Shown: one piece after another, positions 23,900 through 32,988 of the stretch
Layout of the letters: the number at the start of each line of letters is the position of its first letter
Numbering within the stretch: position 1 is the stretch's first letter
DNA from: Thiotrichaceae bacterium
GTDB taxonomy: Bacteria > Pseudomonadota > Gammaproteobacteria > Thiotrichales > Thiotrichaceae
Reading direction: 5' to 3'
Assembly: GCA_026989145.1 (NCBI GenBank)
Contig: JALSJU010000065.1
Span: 1 to 61,413 of the forward strand
Length of the DNA: 61,413 bases
Notes under the pieces: generated by a model
Told to the model about the DNA's origin: nothing
What the model saw: only the letters and a program-made list of their open reading frames with translations
The model's database searches: none
Made by a program: the position numbers and the translations under genes

Positions 23900-24904
23900 C
23901 TAAACCAAAGCTGTAATTTGATCAACCGTTTCAGCCCAGCGTTTTGAATCAAGCAAAGCAGAACGGTTCATAAAAGGCTTGCCTTGCATGCGTAATAAAC
24001 GTTGTGCCGATTGTTGATTTTTCTTGATATTTGCATGATCTAGTACCTCAATTGCACCTTGTCGATTATTACACACTAACACCATGTCGCAGCCTGCCTC
24101 TATCGCAGCTTCTGCTCGCTCTGGATAACCACCCACAACAGATGCACCCTCCATACTCAGGTCATCACTAAAAATGACGCCCTCAAAACTCAACTCACCA
24201 CGTAACACTTGCTGCAACCAAAACGGTGAGAACCCAGCCGGATTTTTATCAATTTCAGAGTAAATCACATGAGCAGGCATAATTGCGTCCAACCCCTTAT
24301 CAATAAGACCTGCAAAGGGAATAATATCATTTTTCCAAATTTCTTTCTTACTGCGCTTATCAACAGGAATATCTAAATGCGAATCTTCTATCACTGCTCC
24401 ATGACCAGGAAAGTGCTTACCCGTTGATGCCATACCAGCTTCACGCATACCTTTAATGTATTCACTGGCTAGCAACGAGATTCGTTGCGGGTTTTTATCA
24501 AAAGAGCGATCACCAATTATTTCGCTAACACCGTAATTCACGTCCAGCACGGGCGCAAAACTAAAATCAATATCCATCGCACGAACTTCAGCTGCCATCA
24601 GCCAACCATGTGAATATGACTTTTTTTCAGCTTCATCTGTGTCAGTAATTTTTGCAAGCGGCGGTAGAACTGTAAACTCCGACCTAAAACGTTGTACCCT
24701 CCCGCCCTCATGATCAACAGAAATCAGAATAGGACGTTGCGATGCATTTCGTACCTCATCGACCAATATTTTTAACTGTTCAGTAGACTCAAAATTTCTA
24801 GTAAAGAAAATAACCCCACCTGTGAGTGGATGCTGCAATAACTCTTTTTCCTCAGAAGATAATTCAATGCCTTCAAGATCTAGCATTAATGGTGAAATTC
24901 CCAT
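23900..24904 (-). CDS. nagZ: Beta-N-acetylhexosaminidase NagZ
   Basis: NagZ removes N-acetylglucosamine from anhydro-muropeptides during cytoplasmic peptidoglycan recycling. It is a GH3 single-domain enzyme: SVDHEGGRVQRFRSEFTVLP, KHFPGHGAVIEDSHLDIPVD (catalytic His loop) and FSDDLSMEGA (nucleophile Asp) are all intact. The start is placed at the ATG of MGISPLMLDLEG, preceded by AAGGGAACC as ribosome site. An in-frame upstream ATG at 25000 would add 32 hydrophobic residues not found in the family. The 334-residue length is normal. Confidence 0.94.
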   Translation of the reverse strand: MGISPLMLDLEGIELSSEEKELLQHPLTGGVIFFTRNFESTEQLKILVDEVRNASQRPILISVDHEGGRVQRFRSEFTVLPPLAKITDTDEAEKKSYSHGWLMAAEVRAMDIDFSFAPVLDVNYGVSEIIGDRSFDKNPQRISLLASEYIKGMREAGMASTGKHFPGHGAVIEDSHLDIPVDKRSKKEIWKNDIIPFAGLIDKGLDAIMPAHVIYSEIDKNPAGFSPFWLQQVLRGELSFEGVIFSDDLSMEGASVVGGYPERAEAAIEAGCDMVLVCNNRQGAIEVLDHANIKKNQQSAQRLLRMQGKPFMNRSALLDSKRWAETVDQITALV

Positions 24905-25160
24905 GGTTCCCTTAAAAATAATATCCTTATTTTTAAGCTTTACATAATTTAGAGAATAAGAAAAGACAATCCACAAACCATATTTTAATATCTGACCCAA
25001 TAAAAATAGCTGCTTACATACGAAGCTTACTAATTACTCATGCTAATAAATATCATATTATTTAATAATAGTATTGAACAAGAATTAAACAGCAGTGCCC
25101 CAAAATATAGTCTAATATGAATACTCAACACACTCACAAAGAGATATTATTGAATTATTT

Positions 25161-25190
25161 TTGAACCTTTGTTTGCAAAGGCAATATTAG
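25161..25190 (+). promoter_or_regulatory. Possible promoter with internal palindrome
   Basis: TTGAAC and TATTAG are spaced by 18 bases, about 100 bases upstream of the Gly/Asn-rich gene. Between them lies CCTTTGTTTGCAAAGG, a 6-bp inverted repeat around four bases that could be an operator. The rest of the 383-base gap from nagZ is AT-rich with nothing else I can identify. The assignment rests on consensus similarity only. Confidence 0.35.
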
Positions 25191-25287
25191 TATATTAGTA
25201 TTTGCTTAAGTTGAATGCTGAGCTTCAGTTAAACTTGAGGCTCACCTCTACTTATCATTAACCCCATAAATCGTTAGGAGATTTAAA

Positions 25288-25998
25288 ATGAAATTACACA
25301 TAGCAACATTAGCAGCAACTGCAGCATTATTAACTCTATCTGGTACAGCATCAGCAAACTGGTGGGACGGGTGGAACAACGGTAATGGCGCTGGCCAGGG
25401 TTACGGTAACGCTCAAGGTAACGGTCAAGGCGCAGGTAACGGTGCTGGTAATGCGGCAGGCAATGCACAAGGAACTGGCCAAGGCTGGGGAACAGGTAAA
25501 GGTGATGCTGATGGTGAAGTCGATTTCAGCATTAACTTCAAGGGAAAAGGCAAAACCAATATGGATACTGCTGGTAACTTAAGCGGAAACGGTCAAGGCA
25601 CTGGTAATGCAGCAGGTAACACTGCAGCAAATGCTGCGGGTAACGGTAACACTGCTGGTAATGTTGCAGGTAACGGCCAAGGCGCAAACAGCAATAATGC
25701 AAATGGATCAAGCATGCCTTGGGGTAATAATAACGCAGGTGGTTATGCGCCTCAAATGCGTATGCCTCAAATGCAAACTCAAACAGCACAAGCTCAAGCG
25801 CCTCAAACACGAATGATGGCTCCAGGTTACTCAATGCAAGCGCCTAGCTTCCAGCAGATGCAAGCTCAAATGGAAGCACAACGTAAGCAGTACGAAGCTT
25901 ATGCAAAGCAAATTGCTGAACAACAAAAAGCAATGGCTGCGGCTTACCAAAAGTCACAGCAAGCAGCTCCTACAGCAACAGCTCCAGCAGCAAAATAA
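25288..25998 (+). CDS. Exported Gly/Asn-rich protein, sulfur globule protein-like
   Basis: A clear signal peptide ends TASA at residue 23, and the mature protein begins NWWDGWNNGNG. Residues 30-150 are dominated by Gly, Asn, Ala and Gln in GNGQG/GNAAGN repeats, with a short charged island (GDADGEVDFSINFKGKGK). The C-terminal 70 residues are Met/Gln/Ala-rich and predicted helical (QMQAQMEAQRKQYEAYAKQI). Composition and the Trp-rich start resemble the structural proteins of periplasmic sulfur globules, and HiPIP and DsrC-type genes lie 11 kb away. A different structural or adhesive role is possible. It has a strong ribosome site (TTAGGAGA) and its own terminator, so probably high expression. 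Confidence 0.6.
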   Translation: MKLHIATLAATAALLTLSGTASANWWDGWNNGNGAGQGYGNAQGNGQGAGNGAGNAAGNAQGTGQGWGTGKGDADGEVDFSINFKGKGKTNMDTAGNLSGNGQGTGNAAGNTAANAAGNGNTAGNVAGNGQGANSNNANGSSMPWGNNNAGGYAPQMRMPQMQTQTAQAQAPQTRMMAPGYSMQAPSFQQMQAQMEAQRKQYEAYAKQIAEQQKAMAAAYQKSQQAAPTATAPAAK

Positions 25999-26021
25999 AT
26001 TGAGTTAAAAACTAACTTAGT

Positions 26022-26054
26022 AAAAAGCCACTAGCAAGCTAGTGGCTTTTTTTT
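26022..26054 (+). terminator. Terminator of the Gly/Asn-rich gene
   Basis: AAAAAGCCACTAG pairs with CTAGTGGCTTTTT across CAAG, followed by further T residues to 26054. It is 24 bases after the stop codon. Confidence 0.9.
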
Positions 26055-26082
26055 GCCTGTTAAACTATTTTTAAATAATGTA

Positions 26083-26237
26083 AGACCTTTGCAGGACTCG
26101 AATGCTGTAAAAATAATAGAAATCGTATGCTTTGCGTTGAAAACTTACTCATATCACGCCTATCATTAGCTTTACTTGCTGCTCGTAATTTAAGCAGATA
26201 ATCAGATAGTTAGAGCATTAGCCACTTCTTGATCTTA
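26083..26237. mobile_element. Family A MITE, degenerate copy
   Basis: The left end AGACCTTTGCAGGACTCGA, the internal GCGTTGAAAACTTACTC, ATTAGCTTTACTTGCTGCTCG and TAGAGCATTAGCCACTTCTTG follow the same order as in the complete copy at 23530-23740. The right end (GATCTTA) is eroded. It fills most of the 350-base gap before the DUF805 gene; the remaining roughly 110 bases are AT-rich and unassigned. Confidence 0.7.
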
Positions 26238-26349
26238 AATCATAAAATATTCAATGTACTATTTTTACCGTTTATCTGATTAAATAGACCGCCCAAGCTC
26301 ATTGTGACAAGATATAACGATAATAAAAATTACTTGGATCACTAATACT

Positions 26350-26826
26350 ATGGATCAGTCACTTGCAAACACCCGTACTTTCCCCTCTCAAGATAATGAG
26401 ACTCAAGGAGCTAACTTAGAATACGTTAATTCAAAAAAATCTAACGGCAGGATCGGCAGAAGGCTTTATTTTATTTTTGCAATCATTATGCCTTTTATTT
26501 CTTTTTGGATGTTAGCTAAAATATCAACTCAACTGACTCAATCGGATATTATTACCAGCCTATTTATTAATTGGATATTAGCTCTTGTAGCAATTTCAAT
26601 TATTGCTATGATAGTTCGCTTAACTATCCACCGTTGTCATGACTTTGGCGCAAACCGCTGGTATGCCATGTTATCGCTAGTACCTTTCGCACCACTTATT
26701 TTTGTTCTAATTCCAGGAAATCAAACTGATAATAGTTTTGGTGATAAACCTATAGCACCCGCAGCTATAATTAGAGACTCTTTTTTTCTCTCTTTGATTA
26801 AATTTAATGACTATTTAAAGTATTGA
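26350..26826 (+). CDS. DUF805 family membrane protein
   Basis: The 158-residue protein has the DUF805 pattern: GRIGRRLYFIFAI, a first hairpin of hydrophobic helices, then RLTIHRCHDFGANRWYA, a further hydrophobic pair and a final PGNQTDNSFGD motif. The first 35 residues are hydrophilic (ending YVNSKKSNGR). The role of DUF805 proteins is not established. ATG at 26350 was chosen as the first in frame; no clear ribosome site is visible. Confidence 0.85.
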   Translation: MDQSLANTRTFPSQDNETQGANLEYVNSKKSNGRIGRRLYFIFAIIMPFISFWMLAKISTQLTQSDIITSLFINWILALVAISIIAMIVRLTIHRCHDFGANRWYAMLSLVPFAPLIFVLIPGNQTDNSFGDKPIAPAAIIRDSFFLSLIKFNDYLKY

Positions 26827-26953
26827 GCAAAAAGAACATCCATTTATCAACTTAATAAAACCTTATAACTCCTTTTGCTTTGCCATTACTACGCTTTACG
26901 GCTATATCTTAAGTTACAAACCAATAGATATAAATATAAAAGAGGGATGAGCC

Positions 26954-27082
26954 ATGTATCAAAATCATTCTAATTTATACATTAATACTAAGTCAGTTTC
27001 TTATGCACTACAAAAGAGGTTTTGTCATTGCTTTGCAAAAATAATGAACAGACTCAAACCTTATGGTGTTTTTGAGTATTAA
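26954..27082 (+). CDS. Possible 42-residue small protein
   Basis: A short frame begins MYQNHSNLYINTKSVSYALQ and ends GVFEY, with a purine-rich GAGGGATGAGCC just before its ATG. I recognise no family. Its end overlaps the 3' end of the opposing RND gene by four bases. It may be chance; it is listed because the ribosome site is good and the 252-base gap is otherwise empty. Confidence 0.2.
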   Translation: MYQNHSNLYINTKSVSYALQKRFCHCFAKIMNRLKPYGVFEY

Positions 27083-30000
27083 TCCTTACGACCTGAAAAT
27101 AGTGCCTTTACATCCTCAACGATTAAATAAAATGTTGGAATTAAAACTAACGTGAGCAGGGTTGCAAACAAAATCCCAAAACCTAAAGATACCGCCATCG
27201 GTATCAAAAACTGAGCCTGTGTACTTTTCTCCATTATGAGTGGAGTTAATCCTGCAAAGGTGGTTAATGACGTTAATAGTATCGGCCGAAAGCGAGCTCC
27301 ACCGGCAACACGTATTGCTTCAGCGACAGGAATGCCTGCTTTAATTTTTTTGTTAGTGTAATCCACCAGCACCAGTGAATCATTTACCACCACACCAATC
27401 AAGGCTAGCACACCCATTGCGCTACTAATACTCAAACTCATCCCCATAATTGCATGCCCTAATATTGCACCAATAATACTGAAGGGGATAATACTCATCA
27501 CCATAAGAGGCTGAGTATATGAGCCAAACGGAATTGCCAGTAAAATATAAATGGCGAGCAAGGCAACCGCAAAACCGAATGCCAAACTTTTACCAAACTT
27601 CTTTTGTTCGCGTTGCTCTCCTTCTAAGTCAAAGGTAACACCGGGGTGGTCTTCTAAGATTCTCGGCATCCATTTTTTTAAATCAGCCACAACGGTATTA
27701 GCGCTAATCTTATCTTTATTCAAATCCGCAGATATATTAATAATACGCTGGCGATCAACATGTACTATGGTACTGGTGCCCTTACCTACTTTTATCTCGA
27801 CCAGCTCGCTTAAGGGTATTTCTGCACCTTTTGGTGTTCTAATCATTAAGTTTTGTAAATCAGAAAATGAAACCCGTTCAGCTTTAGGGAGTCGTAGCAT
27901 GACTTTAACTTCTGATTGGTTACGCTGAATCCGTTGCACTTCATTGCCGTATAATGCGTAACGGACTTGGCTACCGATTGTACTTAAAGTCAACCCTAAC
28001 TGCTCGGCCTGTGGTAAAATGCGCATCTGCACTTCATCCTTACCACCTTCAAAACTGTTTTGAATATCATAAAGCCCTTGATACTCAGCAAGCTTATTTT
28101 TAACTTTAGCGGCGAGTGCATTTAATTCTGTAAAGTCATGTCCCTTTAACTGCACATCCACAGGGCTACCGCCACGTCCTAACTCTGCCCTAAAACTTAG
28201 CTCCTTTGCACCAGGCACTGTACCAATTAACTTTCTCCACTCTGCAACTAATTCACGCGAGCTTATTGTTGAGGTTCTTGATTCAGGAGGCAATATTTCA
28301 AAAGAAACCATACCCAGGTGTGACAACCCTTTTGCACCAGCACGTGGTCGAAAGCCCGAGCTTCCAACAGTTTGTAAAACGTGTTGAATCAAGGGTTCTT
28401 GCGTATCAGCCTCAATATATTTTTCTTGAAGCTGCTCAGCCGTAAGCAACATTTTATTTAGATATTTTTCTGTTACTTCGATTGCGGTTCCTTCTGGCAT
28501 TTCTAATACAGCAGAGATAACCTCACTTTGAATACGTGGGAAGAATGTGTATTTATAACGCCCACTCATAACTATAGCGACTATTAAAACCAGCAATGAA
28601 ATAAAAACAACTAAGGTTAAATAACGCCAATTTAATGCAAGGTTTAAAAATGGTCGATACACCTTATTAATAAAAAGCTCTAGCCCTCGCGAAATTTTTT
28701 GCTGAACTTTAATTAACCAGCTGGTTTTTGAAGCATCACGAATTTTCATGTGTTGCAAGTGAGAGGGTAATACAAACTTTGATTCTATCAATGAAAATAA
28801 TAAAACGGGAATAACCACCAAAGGTATTTGCGCAAATATCTTTCCCCTAACGCCATCAATCATCAACAACGGGGTAAACGCTGCAACAGTAGTCAATACA
28901 CCGAAGGTCACAGGAACGGCAATTTCCTTAGTTCCTTCAACTGCAGCTTTCACCCCATCACCATGCCTCTGCAGGTGGGTATACACATTTTCACCCGTCA
29001 CGATGGCATCATCAACCACAATACCTAGTACCAATATAAAGCCAAACATGCTGACTAAATTTAAGGTCACACCAAAATATGGCATCATCGCTAATGCCCC
29101 TAAAAAACTAATTGGTACGCCAATACTGACCCAAAAAGCCAAATCAGGTCGTAAAAATAATGCTAATAAAAGAAGCACTAAACCAATACCCTGAATCAAG
29201 CTTTTGGTTAATGTGTTAATGCGTGCTTTTACTATTTTTGAGCTGTCACGCCAGTAACTAAGTGACAGGCCCGTCGGTAAGGTTTTTTTACGTGACTCAA
29301 TATACGCAATAACGGTATCTGACACTTGAATGGCGCTTTGCCCTCCTACGCGTCCGACATTAATAAATGAGGCGTATTTTTTATCAAACCGACTATACAA
29401 TGGGTCTTCATTCAAACCATCCACAATTGTGGCTATATCCCCCAAACGCACCAAAGATCCATTCTTACGACTAATAATACTAATATTAGCAAAATCATCT
29501 TTGCGGTACGCCTGCCCAATAGCACGCACCAAAATTTCACCTGTTTCAGTTTTGATACTTCCACCCGGAATATCGCGCGAGGCATTACGAATAACCTTGG
29601 CAACATCTCCCAACGTAAGCCCATATTGACTTAAGGTATGTTGCGGGATACTAATACTCATTTCCCAAGAACGTACGCCACCCATTGATACTTGAGTAAC
29701 ATTCTTTAAAGCACGTATTTCATCGCGGATTTTTTCAGTATTTTCTTTTAAGACGACAGCATCTTCACGGTCTTGCTCTATTACAACCGTAATAACATCG
29801 CGCACCCGAATTAATTGCTCAGCTTTGGGGCGATCAACGTCATCAGGTAATGAATTCACACTATCGATACGCGATTTGATTTCATTAAGAACGGTCGTTG
29901 TATTATAACTTTTACGAATTTCCGCACGCACTAATGAACGGCCTTCCGATGAATAACTGTAAATTCGCTCAACACCGGGCAAATCTGCAATCGCATCTTC

Positions 30001-30210
30001 AAGTCGTAGAGTAACACCTTGTTCAACTTCAATAGGCGTTGCACCGGCATAATTAGCCGTTATATTGACAACATCTTGCTCAAAAGCAGGGAATGTTTCG
30101 AGCGGTATTTTTTTTTGTACAGCGTATAACCCCGAAAATATAATGCTCAGCATTAAAATATTGGCTGCTACCGGGTTTTTAACAAACCATTCAATAACAC
30201 CGCCTTTCAT
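27079..30210 (-). CDS. RND-family efflux transporter, inner-membrane permease
   Basis: The 1043-residue protein has the AcrB/MexB-like layout: an N-terminal helix (NPVAANILMLSIIF), a large periplasmic domain, a block of six helices with GIVVDDAIVTGENVY (proton-relay Asp pair), and the same plan repeated (PILLTSLTTFAGLTPLI). It works with the periplasmic adaptor encoded just upstream (four-base ATGA overlap) and presumably an outer-membrane factor encoded elsewhere. Substrate cannot be told from sequence; it lacks the CusA-type metal-site context. Confidence 0.93.
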   Translation of the reverse strand: MKGGVIEWFVKNPVAANILMLSIIFSGLYAVQKKIPLETFPAFEQDVVNITANYAGATPIEVEQGVTLRLEDAIADLPGVERIYSYSSEGRSLVRAEIRKSYNTTTVLNEIKSRIDSVNSLPDDVDRPKAEQLIRVRDVITVVIEQDREDAVVLKENTEKIRDEIRALKNVTQVSMGGVRSWEMSISIPQHTLSQYGLTLGDVAKVIRNASRDIPGGSIKTETGEILVRAIGQAYRKDDFANISIISRKNGSLVRLGDIATIVDGLNEDPLYSRFDKKYASFINVGRVGGQSAIQVSDTVIAYIESRKKTLPTGLSLSYWRDSSKIVKARINTLTKSLIQGIGLVLLLLALFLRPDLAFWVSIGVPISFLGALAMMPYFGVTLNLVSMFGFILVLGIVVDDAIVTGENVYTHLQRHGDGVKAAVEGTKEIAVPVTFGVLTTVAAFTPLLMIDGVRGKIFAQIPLVVIPVLLFSLIESKFVLPSHLQHMKIRDASKTSWLIKVQQKISRGLELFINKVYRPFLNLALNWRYLTLVVFISLLVLIVAIVMSGRYKYTFFPRIQSEVISAVLEMPEGTAIEVTEKYLNKMLLTAEQLQEKYIEADTQEPLIQHVLQTVGSSGFRPRAGAKGLSHLGMVSFEILPPESRTSTISSRELVAEWRKLIGTVPGAKELSFRAELGRGGSPVDVQLKGHDFTELNALAAKVKNKLAEYQGLYDIQNSFEGGKDEVQMRILPQAEQLGLTLSTIGSQVRYALYGNEVQRIQRNQSEVKVMLRLPKAERVSFSDLQNLMIRTPKGAEIPLSELVEIKVGKGTSTIVHVDRQRIINISADLNKDKISANTVVADLKKWMPRILEDHPGVTFDLEGEQREQKKFGKSLAFGFAVALLAIYILLAIPFGSYTQPLMVMSIIPFSIIGAILGHAIMGMSLSISSAMGVLALIGVVVNDSLVLVDYTNKKIKAGIPVAEAIRVAGGARFRPILLTSLTTFAGLTPLIMEKSTQAQFLIPMAVSLGFGILFATLLTLVLIPTFYLIVEDVKALFSGRKD

Positions 30211-31589
30211 TTATTATTACCACTGCTGGTGTTTAACTGGCTTGACGCTTTAACTTTAGCTTTAGCTTTTTCAATCTCGGCTTTTTCATTATCTTTATCG
30301 CGTTCATTTTTCTGTTGTTGCTGTAGTGTTATAACACGCATTCCTTCTGTTGCTTGTGACAAAGCCGTCACAATGACTTGCTCTCCACTAATACTTTCCT
30401 TCGAGCGTATAACCGATTGATTGGATGAGTTCCACAACACTTCAACAGGCGTGATATGCACCTTATTATCTTTGAGTAATAATATTTCCTTGTTTTGTCG
30501 AACTACACCGGCAGGTAATACAAAAACATGATTAAAGGTTTTACCCTGAATTTCAGCATTTATGTATTGTCCAATTTTTATCGGCGCAACCACCTGATTA
30601 CTGGCTTTAAATGGTGAATCTATTTTTGCAATAACCTTTAATTGACGTGAGTCCGCATCTAAAGCTGCGCTCGTTCTTACAATTTTACCTTGCCAAATAT
30701 TTTTTAAAGAAGAATCCTTAAATACAACATGCGGAAATACCCCTTTTGTTGTTTGATTCTGAAAAGCCTCAGGCATATCTAACAATTGATACTTTGCTAA
30801 TGAAAGTGGTAAATCAACCGTTACAAAGTCAGTTGCATATACTTTACCCAGCACAAACCCTTTATTTACAAACTGCCCTACATCCACTTGTTTGCTAAGC
30901 ACACGACCACTATATGGCGCTTTAAGCGTTGTTTTAGACAAATTCAAGCGCTCTTGAGTCACCCTTGTTAATGCAGCTTTAATTTTTGCTTGCGTCACAC
31001 CTTTACGACTCGCAAAACCATTAAGACGTCCTTGTAAATCTTCCACCTTTTGTTGTAATTGATTAAAGCTTTGTTGTTCCTTATCTAGCATGTTTCGAGC
31101 AATTAGCTTTTTAGCCCATAAGGAACGTGTCCTTTTTAATTCATTTGAACCAATAGCTAAATTCTTTTGCGAAAGTTGTAGCGATCGCCTAAGTGTTTTC
31201 TCTTCTTCATTGATTTGTACCAATGCAGCCTGGTTAGCAATAACATCACTTTTAGTAATTGCTAACGCATTATCATAATTGGCAGAATCAATCGTCAGTA
31301 ACGTTTGGCCTTTATTAAAGTAACTCCCCTCTAAAAAGTTATCAGAAACAGAAACAATCCGACCTGAAACCTCGGTGACAAGACTTGTTTGTATTCCCGC
31401 TTTAACAACTCCTGAAGCTCGAATAGTAACGGAATAACTTTGCTCTTTTAGTGGCAGGGTTTCAACAACAGAAAGCTTTTTTACAAAAGGTTTCTTTTTT
31501 GCTTGTGGGCCGGTAGCTAATAAATACCTAGCAAGAAATACCGTTGCCACAACAACAACTATAGGCAGTAAGAATTTTAATAAACGCAT
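30207..31589 (-). CDS. RND efflux periplasmic adaptor (membrane fusion protein)
   Basis: An N-terminal membrane anchor (LLKFLLPIVVVVATVFLAR) precedes the lipoyl/barrel-sandwich halves (GRIVSVSDNFLEGSYFNKGQ and LKAPYSGRVLSKQVDVGQFV). A long coiled-coil hairpin (about residues 115-230) separates the halves, and beta-barrel and proximal domains follow. The C-terminal 30 residues are Lys/Glu/Ala-rich and probably disordered. At 460 residues it is somewhat long because of this tail. Its stop overlaps the start of the permease gene, so the pair is one operon. Confidence 0.92.
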   Translation of the reverse strand: MRLLKFLLPIVVVVATVFLARYLLATGPQAKKKPFVKKLSVVETLPLKEQSYSVTIRASGVVKAGIQTSLVTEVSGRIVSVSDNFLEGSYFNKGQTLLTIDSANYDNALAITKSDVIANQAALVQINEEEKTLRRSLQLSQKNLAIGSNELKRTRSLWAKKLIARNMLDKEQQSFNQLQQKVEDLQGRLNGFASRKGVTQAKIKAALTRVTQERLNLSKTTLKAPYSGRVLSKQVDVGQFVNKGFVLGKVYATDFVTVDLPLSLAKYQLLDMPEAFQNQTTKGVFPHVVFKDSSLKNIWQGKIVRTSAALDADSRQLKVIAKIDSPFKASNQVVAPIKIGQYINAEIQGKTFNHVFVLPAGVVRQNKEILLLKDNKVHITPVEVLWNSSNQSVIRSKESISGEQVIVTALSQATEGMRVITLQQQQKNERDKDNEKAEIEKAKAKVKASSQLNTSSGNNK

Positions 31590-31614
31590 TTTTAAAAAAC
31601 CATAATATTAATAT

Positions 31615-31770
31615 GAGGCCTTTGCACAAGCCAGTAGCAAAATAAAAATCGGATGAAACCCCACTATAACAAGGTGGGAAATGAAGCTAATAGTGGGTTA
31701 CTAGCAAGTTTCCCAACGAAAAGCAGTGATATTTCAACCATATTTACTCGTCATCCGAGACGTGAAAAAA
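31615..31770. mobile_element. Family A MITE, inverted and partly eroded
   Basis: The left end reads GAGGCCTTTGCACAAGCC. The reverse complement of the interior contains GGATGACGAGTAAATATGG, CTTTTCGTTGGGAAACTTGC and ATTAGCTTCATTT, in the same order as the copy at 23530-23740 but in opposite orientation. The other terminal repeat is truncated. It occupies the start of the 364-base gap between the RND adaptor and the esterase gene; 31771-31953 holds nothing else I can identify. Confidence 0.7.
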
Positions 31771-31953
31771 AAACACAAAGGAATTATCCGTGAATCCGTA
31801 TGAGGAAACAATGACTGTTAGCAATTCACTAGCGTAATAATTCAATCATTAATCAGTGTGATGTCTAATCCTTCTAAATAGTACTTGAAAATAATAACTT
31901 ATCATTGCAACATGAGAGACTAATACTAATAAATGCCCAAATAACAATCAATC

Positions 31954-32751
31954 ATGATAAAAAAAATTGCTCTTAGTACTTCGCTATTATTATTGCCCTT
32001 CATGCAAAAAACTACTTTTGCTGATAATATTGACCTCTTTATCATGGCAGGCCAATCTAATATGCAAGGTTGGCGTAGTGATGCTGCATCTTACCCTGCT
32101 GATAAGAACCACCTCGATAAGCGTATTCTATTTTATTTTAAAGCCTTAAATTATGACTCCAGCCATACAAAATGGGAAACCCTAAGGCCACAAAAAGGGC
32201 ACTTTAGAAAAGGACATTTTGGTCCCGAAGTTTCATTCTCTCGTGCTTTATTTAAAAACAAGCATTTAAAGCCTGCTATTTTTAAATACAGCTCAGGTGG
32301 AACTAGCTTAAAGAACGACTGGAAAACCTCAGGTAAAGGTGGATTATACGATGATATGATCACAAACCTTAAAAAAGCAATTACTACACTAGAAATGCAA
32401 GGTCATAAGGTGACCCCACGCGCAATTGTCTGGATTCAAGGTGAAAGCGATGCTGACAATGAAACATTAGCATCAGAATATTATTGGCATTTGAAACGTA
32501 TGCTCACCCACTTACGAAATAACGTACTTCACAAACCTAACTTACCGGTAATTTTAAGTGTTGATGAGCAACACCCGCGAGTACAACAAAACCCCCAAGT
32601 TGTCGATGCACAAATACGCTTAGCCAGTGAAAACAAAAATATGAGCTTTGTTTCCATGATGGGTCTTGAAAAATATGATGCCACACACTTAACAGCAAAA
32701 GGAACCATTCAACAAGGACAAAGACTTTTTAGTGCTTATAAAAGATTTTAA
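31954..32751 (+). CDS. Exported SASA-type carbohydrate esterase
   Basis: After a signal peptide (ending TTFA near residue 23), the protein has the SGNH-like fold of the sialate O-acetylesterase (SASA/DUF303) family. The nucleophile Ser lies in LFIMAGQSNMQGW, with GGTSLKNDW, the WIQGESDA block and a final YDATHLTAKG carrying the catalytic His. It probably deacetylates acylated sugars in the periplasm or outside. The length of 265 residues fits the family. It is monocistronic. Confidence 0.85.
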   Translation: MIKKIALSTSLLLLPFMQKTTFADNIDLFIMAGQSNMQGWRSDAASYPADKNHLDKRILFYFKALNYDSSHTKWETLRPQKGHFRKGHFGPEVSFSRALFKNKHLKPAIFKYSSGGTSLKNDWKTSGKGGLYDDMITNLKKAITTLEMQGHKVTPRAIVWIQGESDADNETLASEYYWHLKRMLTHLRNNVLHKPNLPVILSVDEQHPRVQQNPQVVDAQIRLASENKNMSFVSMMGLEKYDATHLTAKGTIQQGQRLFSAYKRF

Positions 32752-32988
32752 GCCCTAATTCTCAGATAGAAACGCGAATGAAAGACATGTACTAACATCG
32801 TGTTTACTGTCTGAGGAAAGGGGTAAAGCTAAGCACTTATACGGTGATATGCACAGTTTCTTACGCTCTGTTTACTTTATTATCAGGTTGGCAGGCTGAA
32901 TACCCTGATTGATTATTGACCACTTGGCATATCTAGCTTAAAATCCGCGCTAGGCTGAAGAACTAAAAAAAATTAATTGGGAACCATA

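Noticed and set aside
25385-25834. Several open frames on both strands inside the Gly/Asn-rich gene
   Set aside because: GGT/AAC repeats stay open in several frames; only the frame with a signal peptide, ribosome site and terminator is supported.
32760-32960. Imperfect inverted repeat after the esterase gene (CTCAGATAG... ...CTGTCTGAG)
   Set aside because: Arms are too imperfect and lack a T-run; I could not support it as a terminator or element.
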